Numbered from the stretch's first letter, positions 17,626-26,817 are shown. The stretch: DNA of 33,568 nucleotides from Candidatus Pelagibacter sp. (GCA_013823725.1 PNMQ01000004.1:1-33568), one strand, 5' to 3'. The notes: a model not told the origin generated them from the letters alone. Numbers and translations: made by a program.

Positions 17626-17985
17626 ATGAATTTTGAAAACGCTATACAAATATATATTCAATGGAAAAAACAACTTCAAAATTGCATTCATCATAAAACT
17701 ATTGGAAACCTGGATGCTAATCATATTTGTCAAGATAATCTATGCGAACTTGGGGAATGGTTATACGGTGACCACCCTGAAAAAATATCTAAAGATACTG
17801 TTTTCAAAGAAATCAAAGAAAAGCACAAAAGGTTTCATGAAATCACTGGAAAAATTTTAAAACGAATTGAAAATAACGAAGCACTTGATCCAAACAAAGA
17901 ATTAGGCATTGAATCTGAATATGGTAAAGTCTCTAGCAAGTTGATTGCTTTACTCATGAGAATGCGTGTAAAAACCTCATCATAG
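17626..17985 (+). CDS. Solitary CZB (chemoreceptor zinc-binding) domain protein
   Basis: A 119-residue cytoplasmic protein that is essentially one CZB domain. These domains usually sit at the C-terminus of chemoreceptors or diguanylate cyclases and bind zinc through three His and one Cys. The pattern is visible: a WKKQL helix, CELGEWLYG (Cys40), and HKRFH (His67 and His71). The first expected ligand, a His three residues before the Trp (H-x-x-W), is Tyr10 here (Y-I-Q-W), so metal binding may be altered; extra Cys20, Cys35, His22, His23 and His33 could compensate. A chemoreceptor gene lies about 9 kb downstream, a possible functional partner. A TATAAT at 17588-17593 lies about 32 nt upstream of the ATG, but no good -35 is seen. 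Confidence 0.75.
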   Translation: MNFENAIQIYIQWKKQLQNCIHHKTIGNLDANHICQDNLCELGEWLYGDHPEKISKDTVFKEIKEKHKRFHEITGKILKRIENNEALDPNKELGIESEYGKVSSKLIALLMRMRVKTSS

Positions 17986-18018
17986 CTAGAAAAAAATGTA
18001 TTTAAAGCTTAACTCATT

Positions 18019-19032
18019 TTATATTTTATTATTTAATTTCCTTTTCATCATCCATTGAAAGGAAGGTACTTTTGCCAAATACTGCAAAAGACCACAAGAT
18101 ATAATAATTAATAAGCCACCCATCAAGGTATTGAATTTTAGAGACTCATTAAAAATAAATACACCGATAAATAACCCAACAGGAAAACGTAAAAATTTAA
18201 AGGGAGTTAAAAATCCTGAATGCGCATAAGTGTAAGCTTGTATCAAAGTCCAATGAACAAGTCCGTAAACAATACCTGCACTTAATAATACAAAATGATC
18301 ATGAATATGCAGTGCTTTCCACTGATAGACAGCTAAAGGAAAAGCGACAAATCCCATCCCTAATACAATAAATAGTGTCGATATTAATCCATCTTGATGC
18401 AGAGAAATTTTTTTAACCAGCAAAACAGAAATAGCAAATAATAATGCAGAAAATAGAGGGAACATAAAGTATGAAGAAAAAGATCCTCCCAATGGCTGTG
18501 TAGATAATCCAACGCCACATAGTCCCAGAGCTAAAATCAAAAAATGAGATTTATAAATTTTTTCAGAAAAAAATATACTACTTCCTATGACTGTAAAAAT
18601 ACTACTTGTCATGGAAAGAGTCACAGCATTAGAAAAAGCTAATTTTTGAAGAGAATAAATCCAAAAAATATTTCCTGCAGTTCCAACGATAATGCGAAAA
18701 AACTGCCATTTTTTTTGTGCAAACAAATCAGGTGGAATGGTTCTATTTTTGTATAAAAAAATTGACAGCAGAATAATACCTGCATACATTGATTTTATAA
18801 AAAGAATTTGATAAGCATTTACGTTTTTCAAAGGTCCTGAAATAAGGGTATTTCCAAAACTACCTAAAAGTGTTGATAGAGTGATCATAAAGGCACCCCA
18901 CCAATTCCAACTTGCCGCAGATTGTCTATGTTTCACATGGATCAATCTTTGTATGATTTTTTTCAACCAATCAGCTTTCAAAATTGTAATTTGTGTACAC
19001 CGTTTGGACGTCATCGTCATTTTCAAGAGCAT
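18019..19032 (-). CDS. EamA/DMT-family inner-membrane transporter
   Basis: A drug/metabolite transporter superfamily protein with about ten membrane helices in two EamA repeats, roughly residues 45-175 and 185-320. Typical elements are an initial helix-rich TLLGSFGNTLISGPLK, then QILFIKSMYAGIILL, NAVTLSMTSSIFTVIGSSIFFSE in the first repeat, and LMGGLLIIISCGLLQYL at the end. The substrate cannot be told; members export or import amino acids, S-adenosylmethionine and other metabolites. The longest frame (337 residues) overlaps the 3' end of yebC by 62 nt, and its first 20 residues are polar. A TTG or GTG inside (for example around 18966 or 18936) may be the real start, just after the yebC stop. 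Cotranscription with yebC is likely. Confidence 0.85.
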   Translation of the reverse strand: MLLKMTMTSKRCTQITILKADWLKKIIQRLIHVKHRQSAASWNWWGAFMITLSTLLGSFGNTLISGPLKNVNAYQILFIKSMYAGIILLSIFLYKNRTIPPDLFAQKKWQFFRIIVGTAGNIFWIYSLQKLAFSNAVTLSMTSSIFTVIGSSIFFSEKIYKSHFLILALGLCGVGLSTQPLGGSFSSYFMFPLFSALLFAISVLLVKKISLHQDGLISTLFIVLGMGFVAFPLAVYQWKALHIHDHFVLLSAGIVYGLVHWTLIQAYTYAHSGFLTPFKFLRFPVGLFIGVFIFNESLKFNTLMGGLLIIISCGLLQYLAKVPSFQWMMKRKLNNKI

Positions 19033-19693
19033 CGATAAATTTCAAGATATTAGGAAAATCTTGTTCAGATTTGGTTTCAGCAGCCATAGGCTTCCAAATT
19101 AGTTTTGAAGTTGATGGATCAATACCTGATTTATTTAAGGCATCTCTAACTGTTGCGAAATTTTCAACGGTTGTATAAACTTCAACGCAACCTTCATCAA
19201 GTTGAACAACATCATCTGCATCATTTTCTGTGGCAATTTCAAAAATCGTATCAAATTCAGCATTTTCAATAAAGAAGTAACCTACTCTATCAAACAAAAA
19301 GGCAACTGAACCATCTTCACCTAATGATCCACCACTTTTATTAAAAATGGATCTTACTTCGGACGCAGTTCTATTTCGATTATCAGTCAATGCTTCAACG
19401 ATAACGGCAATACCGTCTGGACCATATCCTTCATAGCGAAGTTCCATATAGTTTGCTTGGTCTTCCCCACCAATTGCTTTTTTAAGTGCACGATCAATAT
19501 TATCTTTAGGCATATTAGCAGAACGTGCCGCAGCCAAAGCTGAACGCAAGCGAGGATTCATAGATGGATCAGGAATACCTGTTTTTGCAGAAACAATAAT
19601 TTCACGTGTTAATTTAGCAAATATTTTTGCACGTTTTGAATCTTGCGCACCTTTACGATGCATAATATTTTTAAACTGGGAATGACCTGCCAT
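18971..19693 (-). CDS. yebC: YebC/PmpR (TACO1) family protein
   Basis: A cytoplasmic 240-residue protein. The family was first described as transcriptional regulators; later work on relatives (TACO1, YebC2) points to helping ribosomes through proline-rich stretches. The signature start MAGHSQFKNIMHRKGAQDSKRAK is present (usual form MAGHSKWANIKHRK), followed by NPRLRSALAAARSANMPKDNIDRA, YEGYGPDGIAVIVEALTDNRNRT and the acidic third domain. Length is normal. The ribosome site AAGG lies 8 nt before the ATG. tRNA-Ser lies upstream on the same strand. It is not beside ruvC, the common neighbour in other proteobacteria. Confidence 0.95.
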   Translation of the reverse strand: MAGHSQFKNIMHRKGAQDSKRAKIFAKLTREIIVSAKTGIPDPSMNPRLRSALAAARSANMPKDNIDRALKKAIGGEDQANYMELRYEGYGPDGIAVIVEALTDNRNRTASEVRSIFNKSGGSLGEDGSVAFLFDRVGYFFIENAEFDTIFEIATENDADDVVQLDEGCVEVYTTVENFATVRDALNKSGIDPSTSKLIWKPMAAETKSEQDFPNILKFIDALENDDDVQTVYTNYNFES

Positions 19694-19748
19694 TAAAAAA
19701 CCTTAAGGAAAATCTTGATTGTTTTAATTTTGAAAATCTCTTTATGTA

Positions 19749-19838
19749 TGGCGGAGGGGGTGGGATTCGAACCCACGGAAGAGTTTCCCCTTCGCCGGTT
19801 TTCAAGACCGGTGCCTTAAACCGCTCGGCCACCCCTCC
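19749..19838 (-). tRNA. tRNA-Ser (anticodon UGA)
   Basis: A 90-nt cloverleaf on the minus strand with encoded CCA (19749-19751). The acceptor stem pairs GGAGGGG with CCCCTCC. The D arm includes GGCCGAGCGG. The anticodon stem CCGGT/ACCGG flanks the loop CTTGAAA, giving anticodon TGA, which reads UCA and related serine codons. The extended variable arm (CGAAGGGGAAACTCTTCCG region) marks a class II tRNA, and the T arm contains GGTTCGAATCCC. All stems pair well. Confidence 0.97.
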
Positions 19839-19855
19839 ATATCAAGAATAATTTT

Positions 19856-19885
19856 ATTATAGTATATAAAAAATTATAAAATCAA
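19856..19885 (-). promoter_or_regulatory. Promoter of the tRNA-Ser gene
   Basis: On the minus strand TTGATT (19880-19885) and a perfect TATAAT (19856-19861) are 18 nt apart, 18 nt before the mature 5' end of tRNA-Ser at 19838. It may also drive yebC and the EamA transporter by read-through. Confidence 0.5.
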
Positions 19886-19958
19886 TCCTTTTCAATAATA
19901 ATTTTGAAATTGCTTTTTGTTATCTCTCTATTTTTTTGTTTGAAAAAATCACAAAGTG

Positions 19959-22538
19959 TTAGTAGTGAGTATCATGAGTATAATGAGTATAATGAGTATA
20001 ATGAAAATCTACAGAAATTTTACCTGAATCTTCCAATGCTTTTTTAATGGCTAAAGCGCAAGTTAAATAATTATTTTCAGAAATATATCCCCCAAAAGAG
20101 ATATAATGTATTGTTTGAGGCAAACTTTCCACCCAGCTTGGAATTTGAGATATAATATTATTTATATCTTTGACTAAATCACCTTCAGGATAATAAGTTA
20201 CAGTGATGAATTCAAGAAATTTAAAATCTTTTACTTCCAATATTTGCCCCATTGAATCAATAAAGGGGACGCAACATAAATGCCTGACGTGTTTTAAATT
20301 GTCTACATATTTCAACATTACAGCATCATGCTCACTAACGACATATCCTTCTGCATGATTCAGCAGATATATACCCCACTCAAACAATGGGGAATTTTCA
20401 TCTACAAGGAACATCCTTATTGTATCACTTGTCAATAAAGTTGGAACACATTGAATTAAATCAATGATACTATTTCTTTGATCAACATTTAAAAACCAAG
20501 ACACTACATTTTCTTGCAAGATTTTACCCACAAAATTTCTCTCATCCAAATCATTTTCTCTTTTTATGGCTAAAAGTATTTTTTTAACTAAAGGTAACCC
20601 TGCATGTTTTTCTAAAAGAACAGGTAATATTTCTCTACGAACATCAGGTGATTTTAAATCGAATTTCATCAATAAGGATGTTACTTCTTCTGGCGAAACG
20701 GCAGAGCGAAGCAATGTAGATTTATCCCTATAATCAGCCCTTAATGATTTGAATAATGGTAAATCTTCTAAGATATTACAAGCTATGTCACTATGGTCAA
20801 CTATAGTGCCTTGGATATTTTTAAAACTAAATATCGCATGTATGGGCCTAATGTCCAATTTAGCCTCCAACTGTCCTTCATGCTGAAGAATCAGCTCTCC
20901 ACCATAGTCCCTAAACCTTCCTGTTCGCTCAGACAGTGCATTTAGACCATCAAATCTCATAGATTTTTCATCCACCTGCGCTTGAGTAATATCAGAGATC
21001 ATCATCGAAAAAAGACCTGAAAGATGCGAATCATCAATAGATTCAAAACTTTCTTGCAAATCACTTAAATGCCTTTGCGTCGCGACATCTGCATCCCCTA
21101 GGTGGCATAAAATTCTCATCATATTAAAAAATCCAGGAATGGCTTCATGCGTATTTTCTGCATCATTCATTTTCTTAGACGGTGTATAATAATGTACATC
21201 AGGTATTCTAGCTACATATTTTCCCCATTCAGATCGTGCATTAGAATCACTAGGATTGGTCATGCTAAATTGGGAATAATATTGTCTTAGCAATGATCCT
21301 TCTTTCCAAACTTCAGGTTTAAAAGACCCATTTTGAAAGCAAAAATAGTTTGTCGCATTTCTAAGGCTTGTTTCAAAACAATCTGAGAAAGTATATCCAT
21401 CTACTTTAATTGAACGATAATGAATTAGTGGTAACTTATCACCATCAAGCATTAATTGTTCCCGATAGATATAGGCCCATACTATATCATAATCATCCTG
21501 ATCATAATGCATCCGAAGCCGTTCAGGGCTTTCTACAATCGCTCTTATCATTGCACGAGTTTCAATAGGTGACCTTAAACTGGAATCACTTAAAAAAGGG
21601 AGATCATCTTTACTATTGGCTTTTTGCCACAAATAAACAGAAACCATTTGATCTAATGTTTCACGTGGATATTCACCTCTTTGTTGTTGGTGAAAGGCCT
21701 GTTTAAATGCATAAGCAAATCTATAACCTTGAAAATCCTGAGGTGTTAAATATTGCCCATCTAAATTTTGCAATTCTAATAATTCTGATTCATACTGTTC
21801 TTTCAGTGCTTTGTTTTTATGAATATTAGTTATTTGTCCTTCTAAAAATCTTAGACGTGCTGCCTTTTCACGAGCTACTTTTTCATTAAACAAATTATTT
21901 TTTCTTAAAGATTTTACAAATAATCCAAGATCGCCTGACTTAAAATCTAATCCTTGGAAAGGAGAATCATTTGCCAAACGCTTTAGACACTCTGACATCG
22001 GCACTTTATGAAGATCTATAAATCTGTAGACTGCAGATCCATATTCATTTATATTATATGAGACAATATTGTGTTCAATAAATTCTTTAGCTGATTCCAA
22101 CAAATGGCGGGAAAACATAATAGAAAACACATCCCAAACAGTTGCATGAGGATTCCTTTTTAACTCTTTTAATGCTTCATAGAATTGAAGAGGAGATGTA
22201 ATTCCTATGACATCTCTTGTTTGATTGGCTACCAAATAGTCGCCCGACGGAGAAGGACATAGAAGATGAACAACGTGTGTCATGTCGTCACAAGGACAAC
22301 CTATATCAAAAGGTAAATGCTGATAATGAAAAGGCCTTCGAAAATTTAATTCCTCTTGTGTTTGAATAAATCGCAAATTAGAGACTACTCTAGAATTAAC
22401 AAAACGGTAGTGCGGAGAATAAACATCTTCTACCATTTGAGCTTCTGTTTTTGAAGGAGCTTCTAAAATAATAGCTGTTTCCATGGATAAAACTACAACT
22501 GGTAAAGTTGTAAAAAGTAATAACCAGTATTTTTTCAT
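19959..22538 (-). CDS. Very large secreted orphan protein with His-Tyr-Thr repeat tail
   Basis: I recognise no family. The longest frame starts at 22595, but its first residues fall in an AT-only inverted repeat; ATG at 22538 gives a textbook signal peptide (KKYW, then LLLFTTLPVVVLS, cut around META) and follows an AAGGAAA ribosome site, so it is preferred (about 859 residues). The mature part is soluble, mostly helical, with 10 or so cysteines (for example a CPCDD pair near the N-terminus). It includes a Glu/Lys/Leu-rich coiled-coil-like part (about residues 230-265 of the product) and a late region that resembles alpha-solenoid repeats. The C-terminus is HYT-HYT-HYT-HDT-HY. It is last in the parC-sfsA-epimerase direction. 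A role at the cell surface or in the host is possible but unsupported by any motif. Confidence 0.7.
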   Translation of the reverse strand: MKKYWLLLFTTLPVVVLSMETAIILEAPSKTEAQMVEDVYSPHYRFVNSRVVSNLRFIQTQEELNFRRPFHYQHLPFDIGCPCDDMTHVVHLLCPSPSGDYLVANQTRDVIGITSPLQFYEALKELKRNPHATVWDVFSIMFSRHLLESAKEFIEHNIVSYNINEYGSAVYRFIDLHKVPMSECLKRLANDSPFQGLDFKSGDLGLFVKSLRKNNLFNEKVAREKAARLRFLEGQITNIHKNKALKEQYESELLELQNLDGQYLTPQDFQGYRFAYAFKQAFHQQQRGEYPRETLDQMVSVYLWQKANSKDDLPFLSDSSLRSPIETRAMIRAIVESPERLRMHYDQDDYDIVWAYIYREQLMLDGDKLPLIHYRSIKVDGYTFSDCFETSLRNATNYFCFQNGSFKPEVWKEGSLLRQYYSQFSMTNPSDSNARSEWGKYVARIPDVHYYTPSKKMNDAENTHEAIPGFFNMMRILCHLGDADVATQRHLSDLQESFESIDDSHLSGLFSMMISDITQAQVDEKSMRFDGLNALSERTGRFRDYGGELILQHEGQLEAKLDIRPIHAIFSFKNIQGTIVDHSDIACNILEDLPLFKSLRADYRDKSTLLRSAVSPEEVTSLLMKFDLKSPDVRREILPVLLEKHAGLPLVKKILLAIKRENDLDERNFVGKILQENVVSWFLNVDQRNSIIDLIQCVPTLLTSDTIRMFLVDENSPLFEWGIYLLNHAEGYVVSEHDAVMLKYVDNLKHVRHLCCVPFIDSMGQILEVKDFKFLEFITVTYYPEGDLVKDINNIISQIPSWVESLPQTIHYISFGGYISENNYLTCALAIKKALEDSGKISVDFHYTHYTHYTHDTHY
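19962..20003 (-). repeat. 9-bp tandem repeat encoding His-Tyr-Thr at the C-terminus of the orphan
   Basis: Read on the minus strand the unit is CATTATACT, present three times exactly, then once with a single change (CATGATACT), then a partial CACTAC before the TAA stop. Because the unit is a multiple of three, copy-number change would alter the tail length without breaking the frame. Confidence 0.9.
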
Positions 22539-22560
22539 AATAACAAATTTCCTTATTTTC

Positions 22561-22632
22561 CTCATAATAATAATAAAATATAATAATAAAATCAAACATT
22601 ATATTTTATTATTATATTTTTATTATTATGAG
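22561..22632. repeat. Long AT-only inverted repeat (hairpin) between epimerase and orphan genes
   Basis: The arms at about 22561-22592 and 22601-22632 are nearly exact reverse complements, both bounded by CTCATAATAATAA, with only a 2-nt bulge and a loop of about 8-10 nt. Apart from the outer CTC/GAG and a CAAAC loop, every base is A or T. The right arm includes the last codon and stop of the epimerase gene; the left arm ends about 20 nt before the orphan's chosen start. It may act as a bidirectional terminator or an attenuator, or be a relic of a small inverted-repeat element. Confidence 0.75.
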
Positions 22633-23546
22633 AAGTTACGTTTAAACTCTAAACACTTAAAATTATATTTATTTTCACAAAGTTTATTTGGTTGAACAAC
22701 ATAATTTGTCAATAGCAACTCTCGACCCATTGCTCCAAAAAGAAATCGAACCACATGATCGCTCAATCTAAAATTGATTTTAGTCTTAAAATGATATCGA
22801 TAAATTAAGGATAAATCTTTAAGATTTATAACTTCAGGGGCTACCATATTCACAGGCCCCTTCATTGATTCTATCTTCAACATCAGCATAATGCTACCTA
22901 CTACATCATCCATATGAATCCATTGAAAAGTATGGTGATCTTCACCAAGCTGAATATTTAGACCGCATTTTAATGGCCATTTCAAACGCTTTAAATAACC
23001 GCCATCACCTATCACAACACCTAACCGCAGCAAACAAACACGAATACCATATTTTTCTGCTTTCAAAGCTTCCTGTTCCCAATCAACGCATAAATTTTGA
23101 GAAAAATGATTTTCTAATCTATCTGAAATAATTTCCTCTTCACCATTTTTTTTATACTTGCCATAAATCGAAATACCAGATGCATTAATTAAAATTTTAG
23201 GCTTGAAATCACAATTTTCAAAATAGTGATTAAGCATTTGGCTGATGCCTATCCGGCTTTGATAAATTTCATTCTTTAAAGATTTTGTCCACAAGCCATC
23301 AGCCAAACTTTTACCTGAAAGATTAATAACCCCATCAAAACACATGCTTGGATCTAATTGATTAACCCAATGACATTGAGATAATGCATTCCTCCAAAAC
23401 GGATTTAATTTTTTCAAGGCATTTTCTTTAGATCTGGACAGTATATAAACTTCAGCACCTTGCTCTGTCAGTTTTTGGCATACATGGCGACCTATAAAAC
23501 CTGACCCACCAACAACAAGATATTTTTTTGAAGCTTCTTCAGTCAT
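22626..23546 (-). CDS. TIGR01777-type NAD(P)-binding epimerase (YfcH/SDR39U1 family)
   Basis: A 306-residue extended short-chain dehydrogenase/reductase of the YfcH-like group, whose substrate is unknown. The Rossmann motif VGGSGFIG is at residues 12-19. Family blocks VINLSGKSLADGLWTKSLKNEI, SRIGISQML, LINASGISIYGKY (with the catalytic Tyr), LRLGVVIG and the FQWIHMDDVVGSI stretch follow, then a family C-terminal domain. The usual Y-x-x-x-K is seen as YGKYKK. It overlaps sfsA by 8 nt, so both are translated from one mRNA. The last codons fall in the AT inverted repeat. Confidence 0.88.
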   Translation of the reverse strand: MTEEASKKYLVVGGSGFIGRHVCQKLTEQGAEVYILSRSKENALKKLNPFWRNALSQCHWVNQLDPSMCFDGVINLSGKSLADGLWTKSLKNEIYQSRIGISQMLNHYFENCDFKPKILINASGISIYGKYKKNGEEEIISDRLENHFSQNLCVDWEQEALKAEKYGIRVCLLRLGVVIGDGGYLKRLKWPLKCGLNIQLGEDHHTFQWIHMDDVVGSIMLMLKIESMKGPVNMVAPEVINLKDLSLIYRYHFKTKINFRLSDHVVRFLFGAMGRELLLTNYVVQPNKLCENKYNFKCLEFKRNFS

Positions 23547-24234
23547 ATATAACTTCTATTTCTTTAAAAAATTCACAATTACCAAGATCATCATTTTGCA
23601 TTGAAAGTGCGTAAAATTGAACTCCTGTTTGTTTTGCACGTAAAAATGCCTGGTAAAAATCAGCGTCTAAATCTTTAGCCACAGAAAAAAAATCGCAATC
23701 ATGACGTTGCACTAAAAAAATAACATAAGCTTGATAAAATGGATTTTCTATAAGATGTGCCAATTCTTTTAAATGCTTAGCACCTCGAACCGTTGGACAG
23801 TCAGGAAAACAAGCATGACTGCCTCTTTTCATATGCACACTTTTGACTTCCACATAAATATCGTTGTCTGCAGTCTTTAGCAAAAAATCAATGCGGGAAT
23901 TTGTTCCATATTTCACTTCTCTTTTAGAAGATATAACTTTGTGAAAAGGTTCAATAATTTTTGAATCAATAAGTTGCCCTACCGTATCATTTGCCATATG
24001 CGTATTAACACCAACCCACGTGAAACTGTCGGAATCCAAAAAATAGTCCCATCGGTATTGAAGTTTTCGCTTTTCACTTAAACCTAAATCTTTTAACAAA
24101 ACTTGTGCGTTTTGAGGAACCCCTAATAGTTTTCCAGAATTAGGGCAATGGGCTGTTACAATCTCACCGTTTTCTAGTTCAACATCAGCTAAAAACCTAT
24201 TATATCGTTTTAATAATCTGCCCTGAACTATCAT
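23539..24234 (-). CDS. sfsA: SfsA family DNA-binding/nuclease-fold protein
   Basis: SfsA was named for sugar fermentation stimulation in E. coli; it carries an OB-like N-terminal part and a PD-(D/E)xK nuclease-like domain whose cellular role is not settled. The 231 residues (E. coli has 234) show [31 protein letters not shown], then the nuclease core SRIDFLL and IYVEVKSV (the D...E-x-K arrangement), [16 protein letters not shown] and AYVIFLVQR. It overlaps parC by 4 nt and the epimerase by 8 nt, indicating a translationally coupled operon. Confidence 0.95.
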   Translation of the reverse strand: MIVQGRLLKRYNRFLADVELENGEIVTAHCPNSGKLLGVPQNAQVLLKDLGLSEKRKLQYRWDYFLDSDSFTWVGVNTHMANDTVGQLIDSKIIEPFHKVISSKREVKYGTNSRIDFLLKTADNDIYVEVKSVHMKRGSHACFPDCPTVRGAKHLKELAHLIENPFYQAYVIFLVQRHDCDFFSVAKDLDADFYQAFLRAKQTGVQFYALSMQNDDLGNCEFFKEIEVIYD

Positions 24235-26507
24235 ACGCTTGAGGCCAAAATATCACCAGCAGATGCACCTTCTGGAATTACCTGAAATTTATTATCTCTT
24301 GGGAAACCTGTAGGTGCCAATCTTCCAGAGCTTGCACGCTTTCCTTTCCACAAAGTAAGGTCTAACAGATTATAAACTTTATTATTTCTAATCCAAAACA
24401 AACCTTTTTCTGATTTCAAAATGGACAAATCACTCATAGTGCCATCTTTATATTTTTGAAGGATCACACCTTTTCCACGCGACATTATTGGGATCTCTTC
24501 TATAGAAAAGACTACCATCTTCCGATTTTGCCCCAAACAAGCAACCAAATCTCCCTCAACACGAAGGCAATATTGCATTTTTTCTCCATCGTCTAAGTTG
24601 AAAACGTTTTTTCCATTCTTTGTTTGAGCAATCAGATCACTGGATTTAACACAAAATCCTCGTGCACTATTGGACACCAATAAAAACAAATCGTCAGACG
24701 AAGGTGGAATCACATACACGTCCACAATATTGGATGAAGCCACCAAGTCAACCATCATGCGAACAGGATCACCAAATCCTCTGGATCTGTTGATTTTATC
24801 CCCACTAATGGTGAAAAATTTTCCATCATCAGCACATAACACAATACGGTCTAGTGTCGTACATTTTAATACAAAGCGTTCTTGGTCTCCTTCTTTGTAT
24901 TTCTGTTCTGATAAAGCATGACCTTTTACAGATCTAATCCAATATTTCTCGGAAATATAAATCGTGATATCTTCTTTTTCAATATATTCAGACCAATCAG
25001 CTGCTATTTCATTTTTAACAAGGGGATCTATTTTTGTTTGGCGTTTGCCGTGAATATAATTTTCACCAAAACGACTTTTAAGATCAATTATTCTTTTAGA
25101 AATTTCTTTATATTGTAATGATGTACTATCGACTAGTTTTTGTAGTTTTTTACGTTCGTCTTCAAGCTCTTTCTTTTCCGTTAAAATTTCAATTTCTTGA
25201 ATTTTGCGTAAAGATCTTAAGCGCATATTTAAAATGGCTTCGGCTTGCACTTCAGAAAGATTAAACCGAGATATTAATTCTAATTTGGGATCATCCTCCT
25301 CTCTAATGATACGAATCACTTCATCAATATTCAGATATGCAACCATTAAGGCATCTAAAATTTCCAGTCGATTTTCAATTTTTTGAATGCGATGGTTACT
25401 TTTTCGAAGCAAAATAACAATCTGATGATCTAAATATCCTCTTAGAATCTGTTTCAAATCCATGAGTTGAGGTACATTATTTTTATCTAAGACATTCAAG
25501 TTTACAGCAAATCTTGATTCAAGATCCGACATTTTAAATAGCATTTCCATCAAAACTTCAGCTGCTACATTTTTATTTTTAGGTGTTATCACAATGCGGA
25601 TATCTTCAGCTGATTCGTCTTGAACATCGTCGATCAACGGAATTTTCTTATCTAAAACAATATCGGCTATTTTTTCAATTAACCGCGATTTTTCAATCAT
25701 AAATGGAATTTCTGTAATCACAATTTGATACATACCATTTTTCAAATTTTCTATTTCATATTTTGATCGAACACGAAAAGATCCCCTACCTGTTTCATAG
25801 ATTTTTAAAATACTATCTGCGTCATCGACCAAAATCCCTCCCGTTGGAAAGTCCGGGCCCTTCACATGTCGCAGCAAATCTGGAACCGTTGATTCCGGTT
25901 TATCAATTAACAACAACATCGCATCACACAATTCACTTAAATTGTGTGGAGGAATGGAAGTTGCCATACCCACAGCTATACCTGTGGAACCATTAGCCAA
26001 TAAATTAGGGAAACATGCTGGGAAAACCACAGGTTCAGCATCTTCACCATCATAGGTCGGTAGAAAATCCACACAATCATCCTCTAAACCATGAAGCAGT
26101 TCCATCGCCAAAGGCGTAAGTTTCGCCTCTGTATATCGCATTGCAGCAGGTGAATCACCATCGATATTTCCAAAATTCCCTTGGCCTTCAACCAAAGGAT
26201 AACGCACCGAAAAATTCTGTGCCAATCTAACCATGGCGGCATAAACAGCAGCATCACCATGAGGGTGGAACTTACCGATAACATCACCTACAACACGAGC
26301 GCATTTTTTAAACCCTGACTGAGGATTTAATTTCAACTGATACATTGCGTAAATCAACCTGCGATGCACAGGCTTTAAACCATCACGCAAATCAGGCAAA
26401 GACCGAGACATAATTGTGGATAAAGCATAGGATAAGTAGCGGTCTCCCAATGCTTTTTGAAAATCAACAGAAATAACTGAATGAGTATTAAGATTATCTT
26501 TTGCCAT
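24231..26507 (-). CDS. parC: DNA topoisomerase IV subunit A
   Basis: Catalytic breakage-reunion subunit of topoisomerase IV, which decatenates daughter chromosomes with ParE (not in window). The ATG at 26507 (MAKDNLN) is preferred to the TTG at 26531, giving about 758 residues. Features are [13 protein letters not shown], the [17 protein letters not shown] helix, the catalytic tyrosine in AAMRYTEA, a coiled-coil/tower region, and a C-terminal beta-propeller. There is no true GyrA box; only MSRGKGVIL remains, and length and [10 protein letters not shown] also fit alphaproteobacterial ParC. The two residues that bind quinolones (Ser and Asp/Glu in sensitive enzymes) are both Ala here (26250-26252 and 26238-26240). 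It is first in the parC-sfsA-epimerase operon. Confidence 0.93.
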   Translation of the reverse strand: MAKDNLNTHSVISVDFQKALGDRYLSYALSTIMSRSLPDLRDGLKPVHRRLIYAMYQLKLNPQSGFKKCARVVGDVIGKFHPHGDAAVYAAMVRLAQNFSVRYPLVEGQGNFGNIDGDSPAAMRYTEAKLTPLAMELLHGLEDDCVDFLPTYDGEDAEPVVFPACFPNLLANGSTGIAVGMATSIPPHNLSELCDAMLLLIDKPESTVPDLLRHVKGPDFPTGGILVDDADSILKIYETGRGSFRVRSKYEIENLKNGMYQIVITEIPFMIEKSRLIEKIADIVLDKKIPLIDDVQDESAEDIRIVITPKNKNVAAEVLMEMLFKMSDLESRFAVNLNVLDKNNVPQLMDLKQILRGYLDHQIVILLRKSNHRIQKIENRLEILDALMVAYLNIDEVIRIIREEDDPKLELISRFNLSEVQAEAILNMRLRSLRKIQEIEILTEKKELEDERKKLQKLVDSTSLQYKEISKRIIDLKSRFGENYIHGKRQTKIDPLVKNEIAADWSEYIEKEDITIYISEKYWIRSVKGHALSEQKYKEGDQERFVLKCTTLDRIVLCADDGKFFTISGDKINRSRGFGDPVRMMVDLVASSNIVDVYVIPPSSDDLFLLVSNSARGFCVKSSDLIAQTKNGKNVFNLDDGEKMQYCLRVEGDLVACLGQNRKMVVFSIEEIPIMSRGKGVILQKYKDGTMSDLSILKSEKGLFWIRNNKVYNLLDLTLWKGKRASSGRLAPTGFPRDNKFQVIPEGASAGDILASSV

Positions 26508-26533
26508 AATATTCAACTTAAATATTTTCAATC

Positions 26534-26562
26534 AATATAGCATATGAAAGCCATTCATCCAA
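26534..26562 (-). promoter_or_regulatory. Possible promoter of the parC operon
   Basis: On the minus strand TTGGAT (26557-26562) and TATATT (26534-26539) are 17 nt apart, about 25 nt before the chosen parC start. The -10 matches 5 of 6, the -35 only 3 of 6, so this is tentative. Confidence 0.35.
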
Positions 26563-26658
26563 ATGACTATATAAAATCAATATGAATAAATCTGAGAATT
26601 CTAATTAAGCAAATAAGAATGGTACAAATAATATAACTAATAATTTTTATTTAAATTA

Positions 26659-26817
26659 TTGAAAAAATCATTGTATGATACACAAGAAACAAAACAGTCG
26701 GCTAATTTATTCTCGTCAGGACCTGTTTTTATAAGAAATCATTTACCTCAAGAAGATAGCTACTACGGCAATATTTTTTCTGAAATGATTCTAGAAAAAG
26801 AAAAGGAGGAAGAGTAA
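26659..26817 (+). CDS. Short open frame, possible 3' remnant of a gene
   Basis: Fifty-two codons starting from TTG (no ATG upstream in frame before the stop at 26641) and ending in a Glu/Lys-rich tail (LEKEKEEE). The TAA overlaps the ATG of the next frame (TAATG), a layout typical of coupled genes, and the last codons form the AAGGAGGA ribosome site of that gene. No homologue is recognised. It could be the end of a degraded gene rather than a functional peptide. Confidence 0.3.
   Translation: MKKSLYDTQETKQSANLFSSGPVFIRNHLPQEDSYYGNIFSEMILEKEKEEE
26803..26810 (+). promoter_or_regulatory. Strong Shine-Dalgarno site before a broken gene
   Basis: AAGGAGGA ends 6-7 nt before ATG 26817. It is the strongest ribosome-binding site I noticed in the window, where most genes have weak ones, yet in the present sequence the ATG leads to only three codons (ATG AAA AAA TAA). 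Confidence 0.7.

Noticed and set aside
18971-19032. 62-nt overlap of yebC and the EamA transporter taken as unusual coding overlap
   Set aside because: It probably reflects an over-extended transporter start; the first 20 residues are polar and unlike the family, and later TTG/GTG starts remove the overlap.
19962-20003. Short direct repeats considered as a CRISPR or iteron-like array
   Set aside because: The unit is 9 bp with no spacers and is in frame with the C-terminus of a large gene, so it is a coding tandem repeat.
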